Both the position numbers and the translations under genes were made by a program. Below are positions 11,301 to 22,545 of a DNA stretch of 64,000 nt, piece by piece (the first letter of the stretch is position 1; the number at the start of each line of letters is the position of its first letter). The notes under the pieces are model-generated. The model was not told where the DNA came from. It made no database searches and saw nothing but the letters and a program-made list of their open reading frames with translations. Source of the stretch: DATATV01 sp035551355 (GTDB lineage: Bacteria; Actinomycetota; Actinomycetes; Mycobacteriales; Pseudonocardiaceae); contig DASZNF010000140.1 of the NCBI GenBank assembly GCA_035551355.1, positions 16,246 through 80,245 of the forward strand. The letters are read 5' to 3'.

Positions 11301-11599
11301 GGGCATCGTCCCTCGTTGTCCCTTAATGTCGGATGGCAGTGGCACAACGTGATACCGGGGAAGATGTACCCGATCTTGTGCCCGCGCAAACGTACCTGCT
11401 GGAGACCACTCTGGTAGCTGCGGCGCGCCGCGTCCAGAGTGGTCATCGGAAGATAACGTGCTCGTCGTCGCCGCGTCGCCCCGGGTGCATGGATTCGGTG
11501 ATCTCGCGGTGATCTACGGTTGTCGCATCCCCTGAGTTCAGCGCGGTGCGCGGGGATCGGCGTGGGTTTCGGCGCGGGGCGCGGGTGATCAACGACGCG
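11301..11599. other. intergenic leader upstream of glgE
   Basis: This 299-bp gap carries the nested inverted repeat at 11405-11443 and no supported gene. It is the likely promoter and 5' leader of the glgE unit (inference); no -10/-35 pair could be assigned with confidence. Confidence 0.5.
11405..11443. repeat. inverted repeat with nested palindrome in the glgX-glgE gap
   Basis: Perfect 10-bp arms ACCACTCTGG (11405-11414) and CCAGAGTGGT (11434-11443) flank a loop that itself contains the palindrome GCGGCGCGCCGC. There is no T-run on either side. It could be an operator, a leader hairpin for glgE, or a factor-independent terminator after glgX. Confidence 0.7.
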
Positions 11600-13714
11600 T
11601 CAGCGCGGGGCGCGCAACAACAACAGCGAGCGGGAGGGCAGCGCGATCCGGCTGCCCGCGCGCAGCACGCCCGGCGTGGCCGGGCTGCCGTCGGCGGTGC
11701 TGGTGTCCACTGTGGGCTCGAAGGTGGCCCCGAACTCCGCGCCGGGCAACACGATCTCGGTCGGCGCGTCCCCCGCGTGCAGCAACAGCAGCCACGAATG
11801 GTCGCCCACCAGCTCACCCTCGCGGGTGCGGGACTGGCTGTTCGAGCCGTCGATCCACATGCCCAGGGTGTGCTGGGCGTCGTCGAACCAGTCGGTCGGG
11901 GACATTTCCACCCCGTCCGGGCGGATCCAGATCAGGTCCGGGCGGCCGGAGGGAGTTCGCCTGCCCTCGAAGAAGAGTGGCTGGCGCAGTGCCGGGCTGG
12001 ATACGCGCAGCCGGACCAGGCGACGGGCGAAGGCCAGCATGGCGTCCGCCTCGTCGCTGGGTTTCCAGTCCAGCCACGAGGTTTCGTCGTCCAGGCAGTA
12101 GGCGTTGTTGTTGCCTTGCTGGGTGCGCCACATCTCGTCACCGGCGGTGAGCATCGGCGTGCCGGTGGACAGCAGCAGGGTGGCCAGCAGGTTGCGGGCC
12201 TGCCGGGAGCGCAGGGTCAGCACGTCCGGATCGTCGGTCGGGCCCTCCGCGCCGTGGTTCCAGGACCGGTTGTCGTCCGTGCCGTCCCGGTTGCCCTCGC
12301 CGTTGGCCTCATTGTGCTTGTTGTTGTAGGACACCAGATCCCGCAGCGTGAACCCGTCGTGCGCGGTGACGAAGTTGATCGACTGCCAGGGTCGCCGCTG
12401 CCCGAGGGCGAACAGGTCCGAGGAGCCGGCCAGCCGGTAGGCCAGGTCGCGCACGCCGGTGGCGCCGCGCCAGAAATCCCGCACGGTGTCCCGGTAGCGG
12501 CCGTTCCACTCCGCCCACTGCACGGAGAAATCGCCGACCCGGTAGCCCTCGCCGGTGGCGTCCCACGGCTCGGCGATCAGCTTGCACCGGGACAGCCCCG
12601 GGTCGGTGGTGATCGCGATCATCATGGCCGAGTCCCGGTCGAACGCGCCGCCGCGCGGGCGGCCCAGGGTGCTGGCCAGGTCGAACCGGAACCCGTCCAC
12701 GCCCAGTTCGGTGCTCCAGTACCGCAGCGAATCGGTGACCAGCCGGATGACCGTGGGGGAGCCGGCGTCCAGCGTGTTGCCGCAGCCGGTCAGGTCCAGC
12801 TGGTCGCCCGCGCGGTGCAGGTAGTAGGCCGGTGCGTCCAGCCCGCGGAGGCTCAGCGTGGGGCCGCCCGGCCCGCCCTCACAGGTGTGGTTGAACACCA
12901 CGTCCATGATCACTTCGATGTTCGCCGAATGCAGCGCGGCGACCATGGTGCGGAATTCCTCGATCTCCCGGCCCGGCTCGGAGGCGTACCCGGCGTGCGG
13001 GGCGAAGTAGTCCAGCGGCGAGTAGCCCCAGTAGTTGTGCCGCCCGGCGCTGGCCAGCACCGGCTCGTCGACGAACGAGTGCACCGGCAGCAGTTCCACG
13101 CTGGTCACGCCCAACCGCAGCAGGTGCTCGATGGCCGCCGGGTGGGTCAGGCCAAGGTAGGTGCCGCGCAGGTGCGGCGGGATGTCCGGGTGCTGCTGGG
13201 TGAAGCCCTTGACGTGCAGTTCGTAGAGCACCGTCTCCTCGAACGGCACCTCCGGCTTGACCCCGGTGTCCGGCCCGCCGGGCGAGCTGACCACGGACAG
13301 CGGCACGCTACCCAGCGAGTCCACTGTGGACATTTTGCCGCGCATCGGGTCGCCTGAGTAGCCCAACGCGGCGTCCAGGTCGGTCAGCTGCCCGCTGATC
13401 CGGGTGGCGTACGGGTCGACCAGCAGCTTGTGCGGGTTGGTGCGCAGGCCCCGGGCCGGGTCGTAGGGGCCGTGCACCCGGTAGCCGTAGTGCTGGCCGG
13501 GCACCACCCCGGGCACCACGCCGTGCCACACGCCGAAGGTGCGCTCGGTCAGCTCGATGCGCCGTTCCTCGCCCTCGTCGATCAGGCACACCTCGACGGC
13601 CTCGGCCACCGACGAGGTCACCGCGAACCGCACGCCACCCGCCTCGGAGTGCGCGCCCAGCGGATACGGGCGCCCGGCGAGGACGAGCCCGTCGGCGGCG
13701 GGTCGGATAACCAT
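11600..13714 (-). CDS. glgX: glycogen debranching enzyme GlgX (second copy)
   Basis: This GH13 isoamylase-type enzyme hydrolyses alpha-1,6 branches. About 704 residues: N-terminal CBM48-like module (GRPYPLGAHSEAGGVRFA), barrel with GVDGFRFDLASTLG (nucleophile Asp), CKLIAEPWDATGEGY (Glu) and FVTAHDGFTLRDLVSYNNKH (Asp), then a C-terminal domain. It lies directly behind treZ. The start is uncertain: ATG 13714 gives the family-like N-terminus but has no spaced ribosome site, while GTG 13756 abuts the treZ TGA. It is clearly diverged from the treX/glgX copy at 17790-19928, so the pair is not a recent duplication. Confidence 0.93.
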   Translation of the reverse strand: MVIRPAADGLVLAGRPYPLGAHSEAGGVRFAVTSSVAEAVEVCLIDEGEERRIELTERTFGVWHGVVPGVVPGQHYGYRVHGPYDPARGLRTNPHKLLVDPYATRISGQLTDLDAALGYSGDPMRGKMSTVDSLGSVPLSVVSSPGGPDTGVKPEVPFEETVLYELHVKGFTQQHPDIPPHLRGTYLGLTHPAAIEHLLRLGVTSVELLPVHSFVDEPVLASAGRHNYWGYSPLDYFAPHAGYASEPGREIEEFRTMVAALHSANIEVIMDVVFNHTCEGGPGGPTLSLRGLDAPAYYLHRAGDQLDLTGCGNTLDAGSPTVIRLVTDSLRYWSTELGVDGFRFDLASTLGRPRGGAFDRDSAMMIAITTDPGLSRCKLIAEPWDATGEGYRVGDFSVQWAEWNGRYRDTVRDFWRGATGVRDLAYRLAGSSDLFALGQRRPWQSINFVTAHDGFTLRDLVSYNNKHNEANGEGNRDGTDDNRSWNHGAEGPTDDPDVLTLRSRQARNLLATLLLSTGTPMLTAGDEMWRTQQGNNNAYCLDDETSWLDWKPSDEADAMLAFARRLVRLRVSSPALRQPLFFEGRRTPSGRPDLIWIRPDGVEMSPTDWFDDAQHTLGMWIDGSNSQSRTREGELVGDHSWLLLLHAGDAPTEIVLPGAEFGATFEPTVDTSTADGSPATPGVLRAGSRIALPSRSLLLLRAPR
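13319..13331. repeat. 13-bp palindrome GTCCACTGTGGAC
   Basis: Perfect copy of the scattered 13-bp palindrome, inside glgX coding sequence. Confidence 0.85.
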
Positions 13715-13756
13715 CCCTGAATTCTCGCAAAGACCCCCGACCGGGTTCACCGCCAC

Positions 13757-15481
13757 TCAGGTGCGAATGATCTCCAACAGCGCGAACGACGCCCCGGCCA
13801 GGCCGATCGCCTGCCCGGCGGCCTGCGCGCCGCCCCGCTGGCACAGCACCGTACCGACCTGGCCGTCCAGTTCCACGGTGACCGGCGTCTCGCCCAGGTT
13901 GACCGCCAGCCGCAGGTCGCCCCGGTGCAGCACCAGCCACGGCCGTCCCGGTTCGGCCTGCACGGTGAACCGGTCCAACCGGGGGTCGGCCAGCTCCGGG
14001 CGGGTCCGGCGCAGCGCGATCAGCTCCCGGTACAGCGCCAGCATGTCCCGGTGCCCGTCCCGGTCCGGCTCGGCCCAGTCGAGCTTGGAACGCTGGAAGG
14101 TGGCCGGGTCCATCGGATCGGGCACCGCGTTCTCGTCCCAGCCGTGCCGGCCGAACTCCCGCCGCCGGCCCGTCCGGACCGCCTCGGCCAGTTCCGGATC
14201 GGGGAAGGAGGCGAAGAACTGCCACGGCGTGCTGGCCGCCCACTCCTCGCCCATGAACACCATCGGGGTGTAGGGCGAGCAGAACACGATGGCCGCGGCG
14301 CAGGCCAGCTTGCCGGCCGACACGGTGGCCGAGAGCCGGTCACCCGCGGCCCGGTTGCCGATCTGGTCGTGGTTCTGCAGATAGGCCAGGAACCGGTGGC
14401 CGGGCAGCCGGTGGGTGTCCACCGGCCGGCCATGGGTGCGACCGCGGAACGAGGAGTAGTCGCCGGCGTGGAAGAACACCTCGCGCAGCGTCTTCGCCAG
14501 CGCGCCGGGGGCGGCGAAATCGGTGTAGTAGCCGGTGGTTTCGCCGGTCAGCGCCACGTGCAGGCAGTGGTGCAGATCGTCCGACCACTGCGCGTGCAAG
14601 CCCTGACCGCCGGCCTCCCGGGCGGTGACCGTGGCCGGGTCGTTGCGGTCGGACTCGGCGATCAGGGTCAGCGGCCGGCCGAGCGTGGCCGACAGCTCGT
14701 CCACCCGCACGGCCAGCTCCTCCAGCAGGTGGATGGCCCGGCGGTCGGTCAGCGCGTGCACCGCGTCCAGCCGCAGCGCGTCCACGTGGAAGTCGCGCAG
14801 CCAGCCCAGCGCGCTGTCGATGACGTAGGCCCGCACCTCGTCCGAACCGGGATTGTCCAGGTTCAGCGCCGGGCCCCAGTCGCTCTGCCCGGCGAAGTAG
14901 GGGCCGAACCGGTCCAGGTAGGCACCGGACGGGCCGAGGTGGTTGTAGACCACGTCCAGCACCACGGCCAGGCCGCGGGCGTGGCAGGCGGCCACGAACC
15001 GCTTGAATCCGTCCGGGCCGCCGTAGGGCTGGTGCGCGGCGTCCCACAGCACCCCGTCGTAACCCCAGCCGTGGGTGCCGTCGAAGGCGTTGACCGGCAG
15101 CACCTCGACGTGCGTGATGCCCAGCGCCACCAGGTGATCCAGCCGCTCGACGGCCGAGTCGAAGGTGCCCTCGGCCGTGAAGGTGCCGATGTGCAGCTCG
15201 TAGAGCACCGCGCCGGGCAGCGCCCGCCCGGTCCAGCCGGCGTCGGTCCAGTCGAACGCGTCGTGGTCGTAGACCCGGGACGGCGCGTGCACGCCCCCGG
15301 GCTGCCAGCGCGAGCGCGGATCGGGCAGCGGGGTGTCGTCGTCATCCAGCAGGAAGGCGTAGTCAGTGCCGGTGACCTCGGCGTGCCACCAGTCGTGCGC
15401 GTCCTTGGTCATCTCGTGGTCGACGCCGTCGACCCGCACCCGGACCCGGCCGGGCACCGGGGCCCACAAGTGGAAGCTCAC
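13757..15481 (-). CDS. treZ: malto-oligosyltrehalose trehalohydrolase
   Basis: TreZ releases trehalose from the end of maltooligosyl-trehalose made by TreY. The product is 574 residues, the family length. Motifs: N-terminal FHLWAPVPGRVRV, barrel blocks VDALRLDAVHALTDR (nucleophile Asp), LTLIAESDRNDP (Glu) and LAYLQNHDQIGNRA (Asp), plus SPYTPMVFMGEEWA. The GTG start at 15481 overlaps the treY stop by 4 bp (GTGA) and is preceded by GAGGAGA. A longer open frame upstream in this phase runs antisense-like through treY and is not coding. Confidence 0.95.
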   Translation of the reverse strand: MSFHLWAPVPGRVRVRVDGVDHEMTKDAHDWWHAEVTGTDYAFLLDDDDTPLPDPRSRWQPGGVHAPSRVYDHDAFDWTDAGWTGRALPGAVLYELHIGTFTAEGTFDSAVERLDHLVALGITHVEVLPVNAFDGTHGWGYDGVLWDAAHQPYGGPDGFKRFVAACHARGLAVVLDVVYNHLGPSGAYLDRFGPYFAGQSDWGPALNLDNPGSDEVRAYVIDSALGWLRDFHVDALRLDAVHALTDRRAIHLLEELAVRVDELSATLGRPLTLIAESDRNDPATVTAREAGGQGLHAQWSDDLHHCLHVALTGETTGYYTDFAAPGALAKTLREVFFHAGDYSSFRGRTHGRPVDTHRLPGHRFLAYLQNHDQIGNRAAGDRLSATVSAGKLACAAAIVFCSPYTPMVFMGEEWAASTPWQFFASFPDPELAEAVRTGRRREFGRHGWDENAVPDPMDPATFQRSKLDWAEPDRDGHRDMLALYRELIALRRTRPELADPRLDRFTVQAEPGRPWLVLHRGDLRLAVNLGETPVTVELDGQVGTVLCQRGGAQAAGQAIGLAGASFALLEIIRT

Positions 15482-17789
15482 GACTCTCCTCGCACCAGCA
15501 ATGCGACCGGGTAGCGGAACAGCAGCTGGGCCAGCAGCGGGAAACCGTCCGGCACCGGGCGGCCGGTCAGCGTGTCGGTCCACCGGCCCTCGGGCAGCGG
15601 CAGCACGGTGTCCTGCCAGCCGCCGGCGTCGGCCAGTCCGACCGGCAACCGGGTGGCCACCACGACCAGATCGGCCGACCGGGCGAAGGCCAGCGCGTGC
15701 GCGGCCGCCGGGCCCTGGGCGTGAATCGGGCGGTAGCCGGTGAACAGGTCCGGCCGCTCCCGGCGCAGGGTCAGCGCCCGGTGGGTGACCAGCAGCTTGG
15801 CCGCGCCGCTGTCGTCCACCTCGGGCCGCCAGCCGTCCTCGATCCGGTCCAGCAGGTCGCGGCGCAGCGCGAAGTCCACCGGCCGCCGGTTGTCCGGATC
15901 GACCAGCGACAGGTCCCACAGCTCGCTGCCCTGGTACACGTCCGGCACCCCGGGCGCGGTGAGCTGCACCAGCTTCTGGCCCAGCGCGTTGGCCCAGCCG
16001 GCCGGGATGATCCGGTCGGCGAACTCGGCCACCGAGCCGGCCACCTCGGGATCGTCCAGCACCTCGTCCGGCCAGGCCGCCACCGCCTGTTCGAACGCCT
16101 CGTCGTGGTCGGTCCAGGTGGTGCGCAGCTTGCTTTCCCTGGCCGCCTTCTCCAGGTAGTCGCGCAGCCGGTCGGGGCCGATCGGCCAGGCGCCGACCAG
16201 GGTCTGCCAGGCCAGCAGGTTCAGTGCGGGCTCGTCGATGCCGCGTCGCCGGGTCCAGTCCCGCACCAGCGCGGCGAACTCGCCGGGCAGCTCGGCCAGT
16301 ACGGCCAGCCGGGCCCGCACATCCTCCGAGCGCTTGGTGTCGTGCGTGGACAGCGTGGTCATGCTGGCCGGCCGACCGGCCGCCCGCGCGGCGGCCAGCG
16401 CGTGGAACTCCGCCACCGGCAGGCCGAACTCGTCCGGCGAGCCGCCGACCTCGTTGAGCGCGGCGAACCGGCTGTACCGGTAGAACGCGGTGTCCTCGGT
16501 GCCCTTGGCCACCACCATCCCGGAGGTCTGCTGGATGCGGGTGGCCAGCTCGCCGTCGGGGGAGTTGCGCACCTGCTCGTCCAGCGCGTCCAGCGCCCCG
16601 CCCAGCTCCGGGCGCACCCGGCGGGCCTGGGTGATCGCCGCGGTCCACCGGTCCACACCCTCGGGCAAGTAGGAGCGGTACACGCCGAACGCGATCATGG
16701 TCTCGGCCACCGCGCCGCGGGCGGTTTCGGAGTCGACCCCGGCCAGCTGCGCGGCGATCCGGCGCATCTCGGCCACCAGCACGGTGTCGGTGATCAGCCG
16801 CCGCGATTCCTCTTGCACCGCAACGAAATCGACCGGCAGCCCGAATTCTTCGGCCAGCGCGGTGAAGCCGGCCTCGCCCGCCGGATCGACGAACACCCCG
16901 CAGATCTCACGCAGCGCGTCGTAGCCGGTGGTGCCGTCCACCGGCCAGCTGACCGGCAACTCCTCGCCCGGGTGCAGGATCTTCTCCGCCACCAGCCAGG
17001 CGTGCGGCGCGGCCGCGCGCAGCCGCCGGAAGTATCCGCCCGGATCGGCCAGCCCGTCGGGGTGGTCCACCCGCAGCCCGGTCACCTCGCCCGCGGCCAC
17101 CCAGCGCAGCACCTCGCCGTGCGTGTCGGCGAACACCTCCGGGTCCTCCACCCGGGCCGCGGCCAGCGTGGTGATGTCGAAGAACCGGCGGTAGTTCAGC
17201 TCGGCGTTGCCCCGCCGCCAGTTCACCAGCTCGTAGTGCTGCCGGTCGTGCACCTGGTGCGGGGTGCCGTCGCCGGTGTCCGGGGCGATGGGGAAGCGGT
17301 GCTCGTAATAGACCAGCTCGTCACCCTCGACCGCGAGCGCGTCGGTCGAGTCGTCGCCCAGGATCGGCAGCAGCAGCCGCCCGCGCGACCAGTCGATGTC
17401 GAAATGCCGGGCGTAGCGGGAATTCTCGCCGTGCCGCAGCACATCCCACCACCACGGGTTGGCCTTCGGCTGCGCCACCGCGAGATGGTTGGGCACGATG
17501 TCGACCACGAACCCGAGCCCGGCCGTGGCCAGCCGCGTGGCCAGTTCGTGGCGCGCGGACTCGCCGCCCAGTTCGGGCCGGGCCCTGGTCGGGTCGGCCA
17601 CGTCGTAGCCGTGCGTGGAGCCGGGCGTGGCGTCCAGCACCGGGGAGGCGTAGAGCGCGCCGACGCCCAGCCGGTGCAGATAGTCGACCAGCTCGGTGGC
17701 GTCGTCGAAGGTGAACTCCGGGCGCAGCTGGACCCGGTAGGTGGAACTGGGCGCGGGATGCCCGCGGTGGTGGGAATTGTCCGGCACCG

Positions 17790-17793
<4 letters not shown>
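15478..17793 (-). CDS. treY: malto-oligosyltrehalose synthase
   Basis: TreY converts the reducing end of a maltodextrin into an alpha,alpha-1,1 linkage. The product is 771 residues, normal for the family. Motifs: STYRVQLRPEFTFDDA at the start, GLRVDHPDGLADPGGYF (nucleophile Asp), AWLVAEKILHPGEELP (Glu), TTGYDAL, and MTTLSTHDTKRSEDVRARL (Asp). GTG at 17793 overlaps the upstream treX/glgX stop by 4 bp (GTGA), and its own stop overlaps treZ in the same way. This gives a tightly coupled treX-treY-treZ unit. Confidence 0.96.
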
Positions 17794-19928
<2,135 letters not shown>

Positions 19929-19961
19929 GTTCGTGTTCTCCTCGGGCGTCAGTGCTTGGCG

Positions 19962-19979
19962 TGAGTGTGTCAACACTCA
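19962..19979. promoter_or_regulatory. 18-bp inverted repeat at the malQ-treX junction, operator candidate
   Basis: TGAGTGTGTCAACACTCA has perfect 7-bp arms (TGAGTGT / ACACTCA) around GTCA. On the minus strand it contains TTGACA, a -35 consensus, pointing towards treX. A dyad of this size could be bound by a LacI- or GntR-type sugar regulator; none is encoded nearby. Confidence 0.5.
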
Positions 19980-21953
19980 GTCGTGAGTGGCGGGGCGGGG
20001 GAGCGGGCGAGCGGCGCGCAGCGGGGCCACCACGGCGCGCATCCGGTCGTCGGCGAAGAACTCCTCGATGGTCACCGGCAACGGGATGCGCCAGTTCGGG
20101 TATTCGTCGACGGTACCCGGCAGATTGGGCTGGCGGGTCTCGCCGACCACGTCGGCCGGCGCGGTGAGCACCAGCCGGCAGGCCGCGGTGGCCAGCAGCG
20201 CGTGCAGTCCGACCGCCGGGTCCGCCACGTCGAAACCCTTGTCCCGCACCAGTTCCAGCAGCGCCGCCCGCTCGGCGGCGGCCGCCGCGTACTCCGGTTC
20301 GGCCGGGCCGGTGAGCAGGCCGAGCTCGGCCCGCACCCGCACGTGCTCGGCGGTCAGCCAGCCGGCCACGGTGGGCAGGTCGTGGGTGGACACGCTGGCC
20401 ATGGCGTCCGGGTCCCAGCGCTCCGGCGGCACGAACGGCTGGTCGGGCTGGTCGTCCCAGTCGCGCTGAAACCACAGCACGGCCGAGGAGAGCACCCCGC
20501 GCTCGTGCATGGTCTCGGTGACGACCGGTTCCACCGTGCCCAGGTCCTCGCCGACCACCACGGCCCCGGCCCGGTGCGCCTCCAGCGCCAGCACGCCCAG
20601 CATGGCCTCGGCGTCGTAGTGCACGTAGGTGCCCCGCGAGGGCGGCTCGCCCGGCGGGATCCACCACAGCCGCCACAGTCCGGCGATGTGGTCGACCCGG
20701 ATGCCGTCGGCGTGGGCCAGTACCCCGCGCAACACGTCCCGGAACGGCGCGTAGCCGAGTTCGGCCAGCCGGTCGGGGCGGAACGGCGGCAGGTTCCAGT
20801 CCTGGCCCTGCATGGAGAACGCGTCCGGCGGCGCGCCCACGGTGACCTTGGCGGCGAACGCGTCGCCCAGCGCCCAGGTGTCCGCGCCGCCCGGGTGCAC
20901 GCCCACCGGCAGGTCGTGCACCACGCCGACCGGCATACCGGCCTGGCGCGCGGCTTCCCGAACCCGGTCGAGCTGGTCGCGGCAGCACAGTTGCAGCCAG
21001 GCGTGGAAACCGATCCGGCCGGCCAGTTCGGCCCGTGCGGCCACCACCCCGGCCCCGGCCGGATCGCGCACCGGCTCGGGCCAGCCGCGCCAGTCCGCGC
21101 CGTAGCGCTCGGCCAGCGCGCAGAAGGTGGCGAAATTCAGCAGCGCGGGCTCATCGACCAGGTCCGGCTGCTCGGTCTTGTTCTGCCACAACAGATCCAG
21201 CGCGGCCCGCTTGGCGCCCCACACCGCGTCGTAGTCGATCAGCGCGGCGCCCTCGGCCGGGCGCAGCGCATCCACCCGGTTCCGGATGGCCGTCCCGGCT
21301 TCGCGGTATTCGGGCAGGTCGGTGACCCGCAGGTAGATCGGGTTGAGGAAACGGCGGCTGGCCGGGGAGTAGGGCGAGCGCTCCACCGGATGGGTCGGGC
21401 TGATCGCCTGCACCGGATTGAGCAGCAGCACCCCGGCATCCAGCTCCTCGGCCGAACGGCGGGTCATGGTGGCCAGGTCGGCGAAGTCGCCGATACCCCA
21501 GGACCCGGCCGAGTGCAGCGCGTAGAGCTGCAGCATCCAGCCCCAGGCCGAAGGGGCGACCGGCAGCCGGTCCGGTGTCACCACCAGGGTGACGGTCTGC
21601 TGCGCGGTCTCCACCCGGTGCCAGCCCAGCGGCAGATCGGCCGGGATGCCGTCGTCTGCGGCCAGCGTGTCGCCGTCCTCCAGACGCACCTGGGCCGGGC
21701 CGTCCAGCGGCAGCCCGGTGCCCTGGCGCAGCACCAGGGTGGGCGGCAGCGCGGCGGCGTGCCGCTCACGCACCCGGTCCAGCTCCCGGCGCACCGCCTC
21801 GGGGCCGCTCGCGTCCACCCCGAACTGGGCCAGCACCGCGATCACCACGTCGTCCTCGACGACCACTTCGCGCTGGTCGGAGTTCTCGTAGCGGGTGGCC
21901 ACGCCATAGGCGTCGGCGAGGGCGGCGAGGTCGGCATCCACGGGTAAAAGCAT
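19977..21953 (-). CDS. malQ: 4-alpha-glucanotransferase
   Basis: MalQ (GH77) disproportionates maltodextrins and recycles the short oligomers left by debranching and TreY/TreZ. The 658-residue protein has the actinobacterial N-terminal extension before the barrel. The catalytic blocks are SAGSWGIGDFADL, DGIRVDHIAGLWRLWWIP (nucleophile Asp), AVVVGEDLGTVEP (Glu) and MASVSTHDLPTVAGW (Asp). ATG at 21953 gives the family-like MLLPVDADLAALADAYGV start; the frame is open to 21980. The stop lies directly before the treX upstream GTG and within the dyad at 19962. Confidence 0.95.
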   Translation of the reverse strand: MLLPVDADLAALADAYGVATRYENSDQREVVVEDDVVIAVLAQFGVDASGPEAVRRELDRVRERHAAALPPTLVLRQGTGLPLDGPAQVRLEDGDTLAADDGIPADLPLGWHRVETAQQTVTLVVTPDRLPVAPSAWGWMLQLYALHSAGSWGIGDFADLATMTRRSAEELDAGVLLLNPVQAISPTHPVERSPYSPASRRFLNPIYLRVTDLPEYREAGTAIRNRVDALRPAEGAALIDYDAVWGAKRAALDLLWQNKTEQPDLVDEPALLNFATFCALAERYGADWRGWPEPVRDPAGAGVVAARAELAGRIGFHAWLQLCCRDQLDRVREAARQAGMPVGVVHDLPVGVHPGGADTWALGDAFAAKVTVGAPPDAFSMQGQDWNLPPFRPDRLAELGYAPFRDVLRGVLAHADGIRVDHIAGLWRLWWIPPGEPPSRGTYVHYDAEAMLGVLALEAHRAGAVVVGEDLGTVEPVVTETMHERGVLSSAVLWFQRDWDDQPDQPFVPPERWDPDAMASVSTHDLPTVAGWLTAEHVRVRAELGLLTGPAEPEYAAAAAERAALLELVRDKGFDVADPAVGLHALLATAACRLVLTAPADVVGETRQPNLPGTVDEYPNWRIPLPVTIEEFFADDRMRAVVAPLRAARPLPRPATHD

Positions 21954-22044
21954 CGCGGTAGCCGGGCCGGGCCGCCACAACCACCGGGGCCGTGTCGCCC
22001 CCGATCACCCAGGACGCCAAACCCGGGTGAGTGTTCTCACAAGC

Positions 22045-22545
22045 TCAGGCGGTGTCGCCTCCGCCGCCGGTGTACCGGCCGGAGGGGCCGTCGGCCGGCA
22101 GCACCACCTGGGTGCACCGGCTGGCCGCCAGCAGCACCCCGGCGGCGTCGGTCAGCTCGGCCGAACAGAACACCACCCGCCGGCTGCGCCGGATCACCGT
22201 GCCGGCCGCGGTCAGCTCACCCGGCCGGGCCGAGCGCAGGAACTCCACCCGCAGATCGGCGGTGAGGAAACTCTGGTCGCGGTCCAGCACGGTCCAGCAG
22301 GCCCCGCCCATGGCCGCGTCCAGCAGCGCGGTCACCATCCCGCCCTGCACCACCGGCCCGCTGGCGGTGGGAAAGCAGTAGTCCTCGGGCGCGTCCCAGG
22401 CCACCGACGAGCCGCCGGGCTCCCAGCCCACCCGCCGGTAGCCCAGCGTGCGCCACAGATGCGGCCCCTCGCCCCGGCGCTGCTCCCAGCCTTCGATGTC
22501 GTCGAAGCGCTCGCCGGGGCTGATCGAGTATTCGGTGTCGGTCAC
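22045..22545 (-). CDS. PaaI-type hotdog thioesterase
   Basis: The product is 166 residues with a hotdog-fold core: SGPVVQGGMVTALLDAAMGGACWTVL, SFLTADLRVEFLRSARPGELTAAG and RRVVFCSAELTDAAGVLLAAS. The pattern GxxxxxxDxAxG after an N-terminal helix places it in the 4HBT/PaaI group of acyl-CoA thioesterases. The GTG start overlaps the acyl-CoA ligase stop by 4 bp, so ligase and thioesterase are co-translated and probably handle the same acyl group. The substrate cannot be read from sequence. Confidence 0.85.
   Translation of the reverse strand: MTDTEYSISPGERFDDIEGWEQRRGEGPHLWRTLGYRRVGWEPGGSSVAWDAPEDYCFPTASGPVVQGGMVTALLDAAMGGACWTVLDRDQSFLTADLRVEFLRSARPGELTAAGTVIRRSRRVVFCSAELTDAAGVLLAASRCTQVVLPADGPSGRYTGGGGDTA

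Noticed and set aside
7404..11417. A 1,337-codon open frame on the plus strand opposite treS and glgE
   Set aside because: It is the GC-rich mirror frame of two well-recognised enzymes; its sequence is low-complexity and matches no family.
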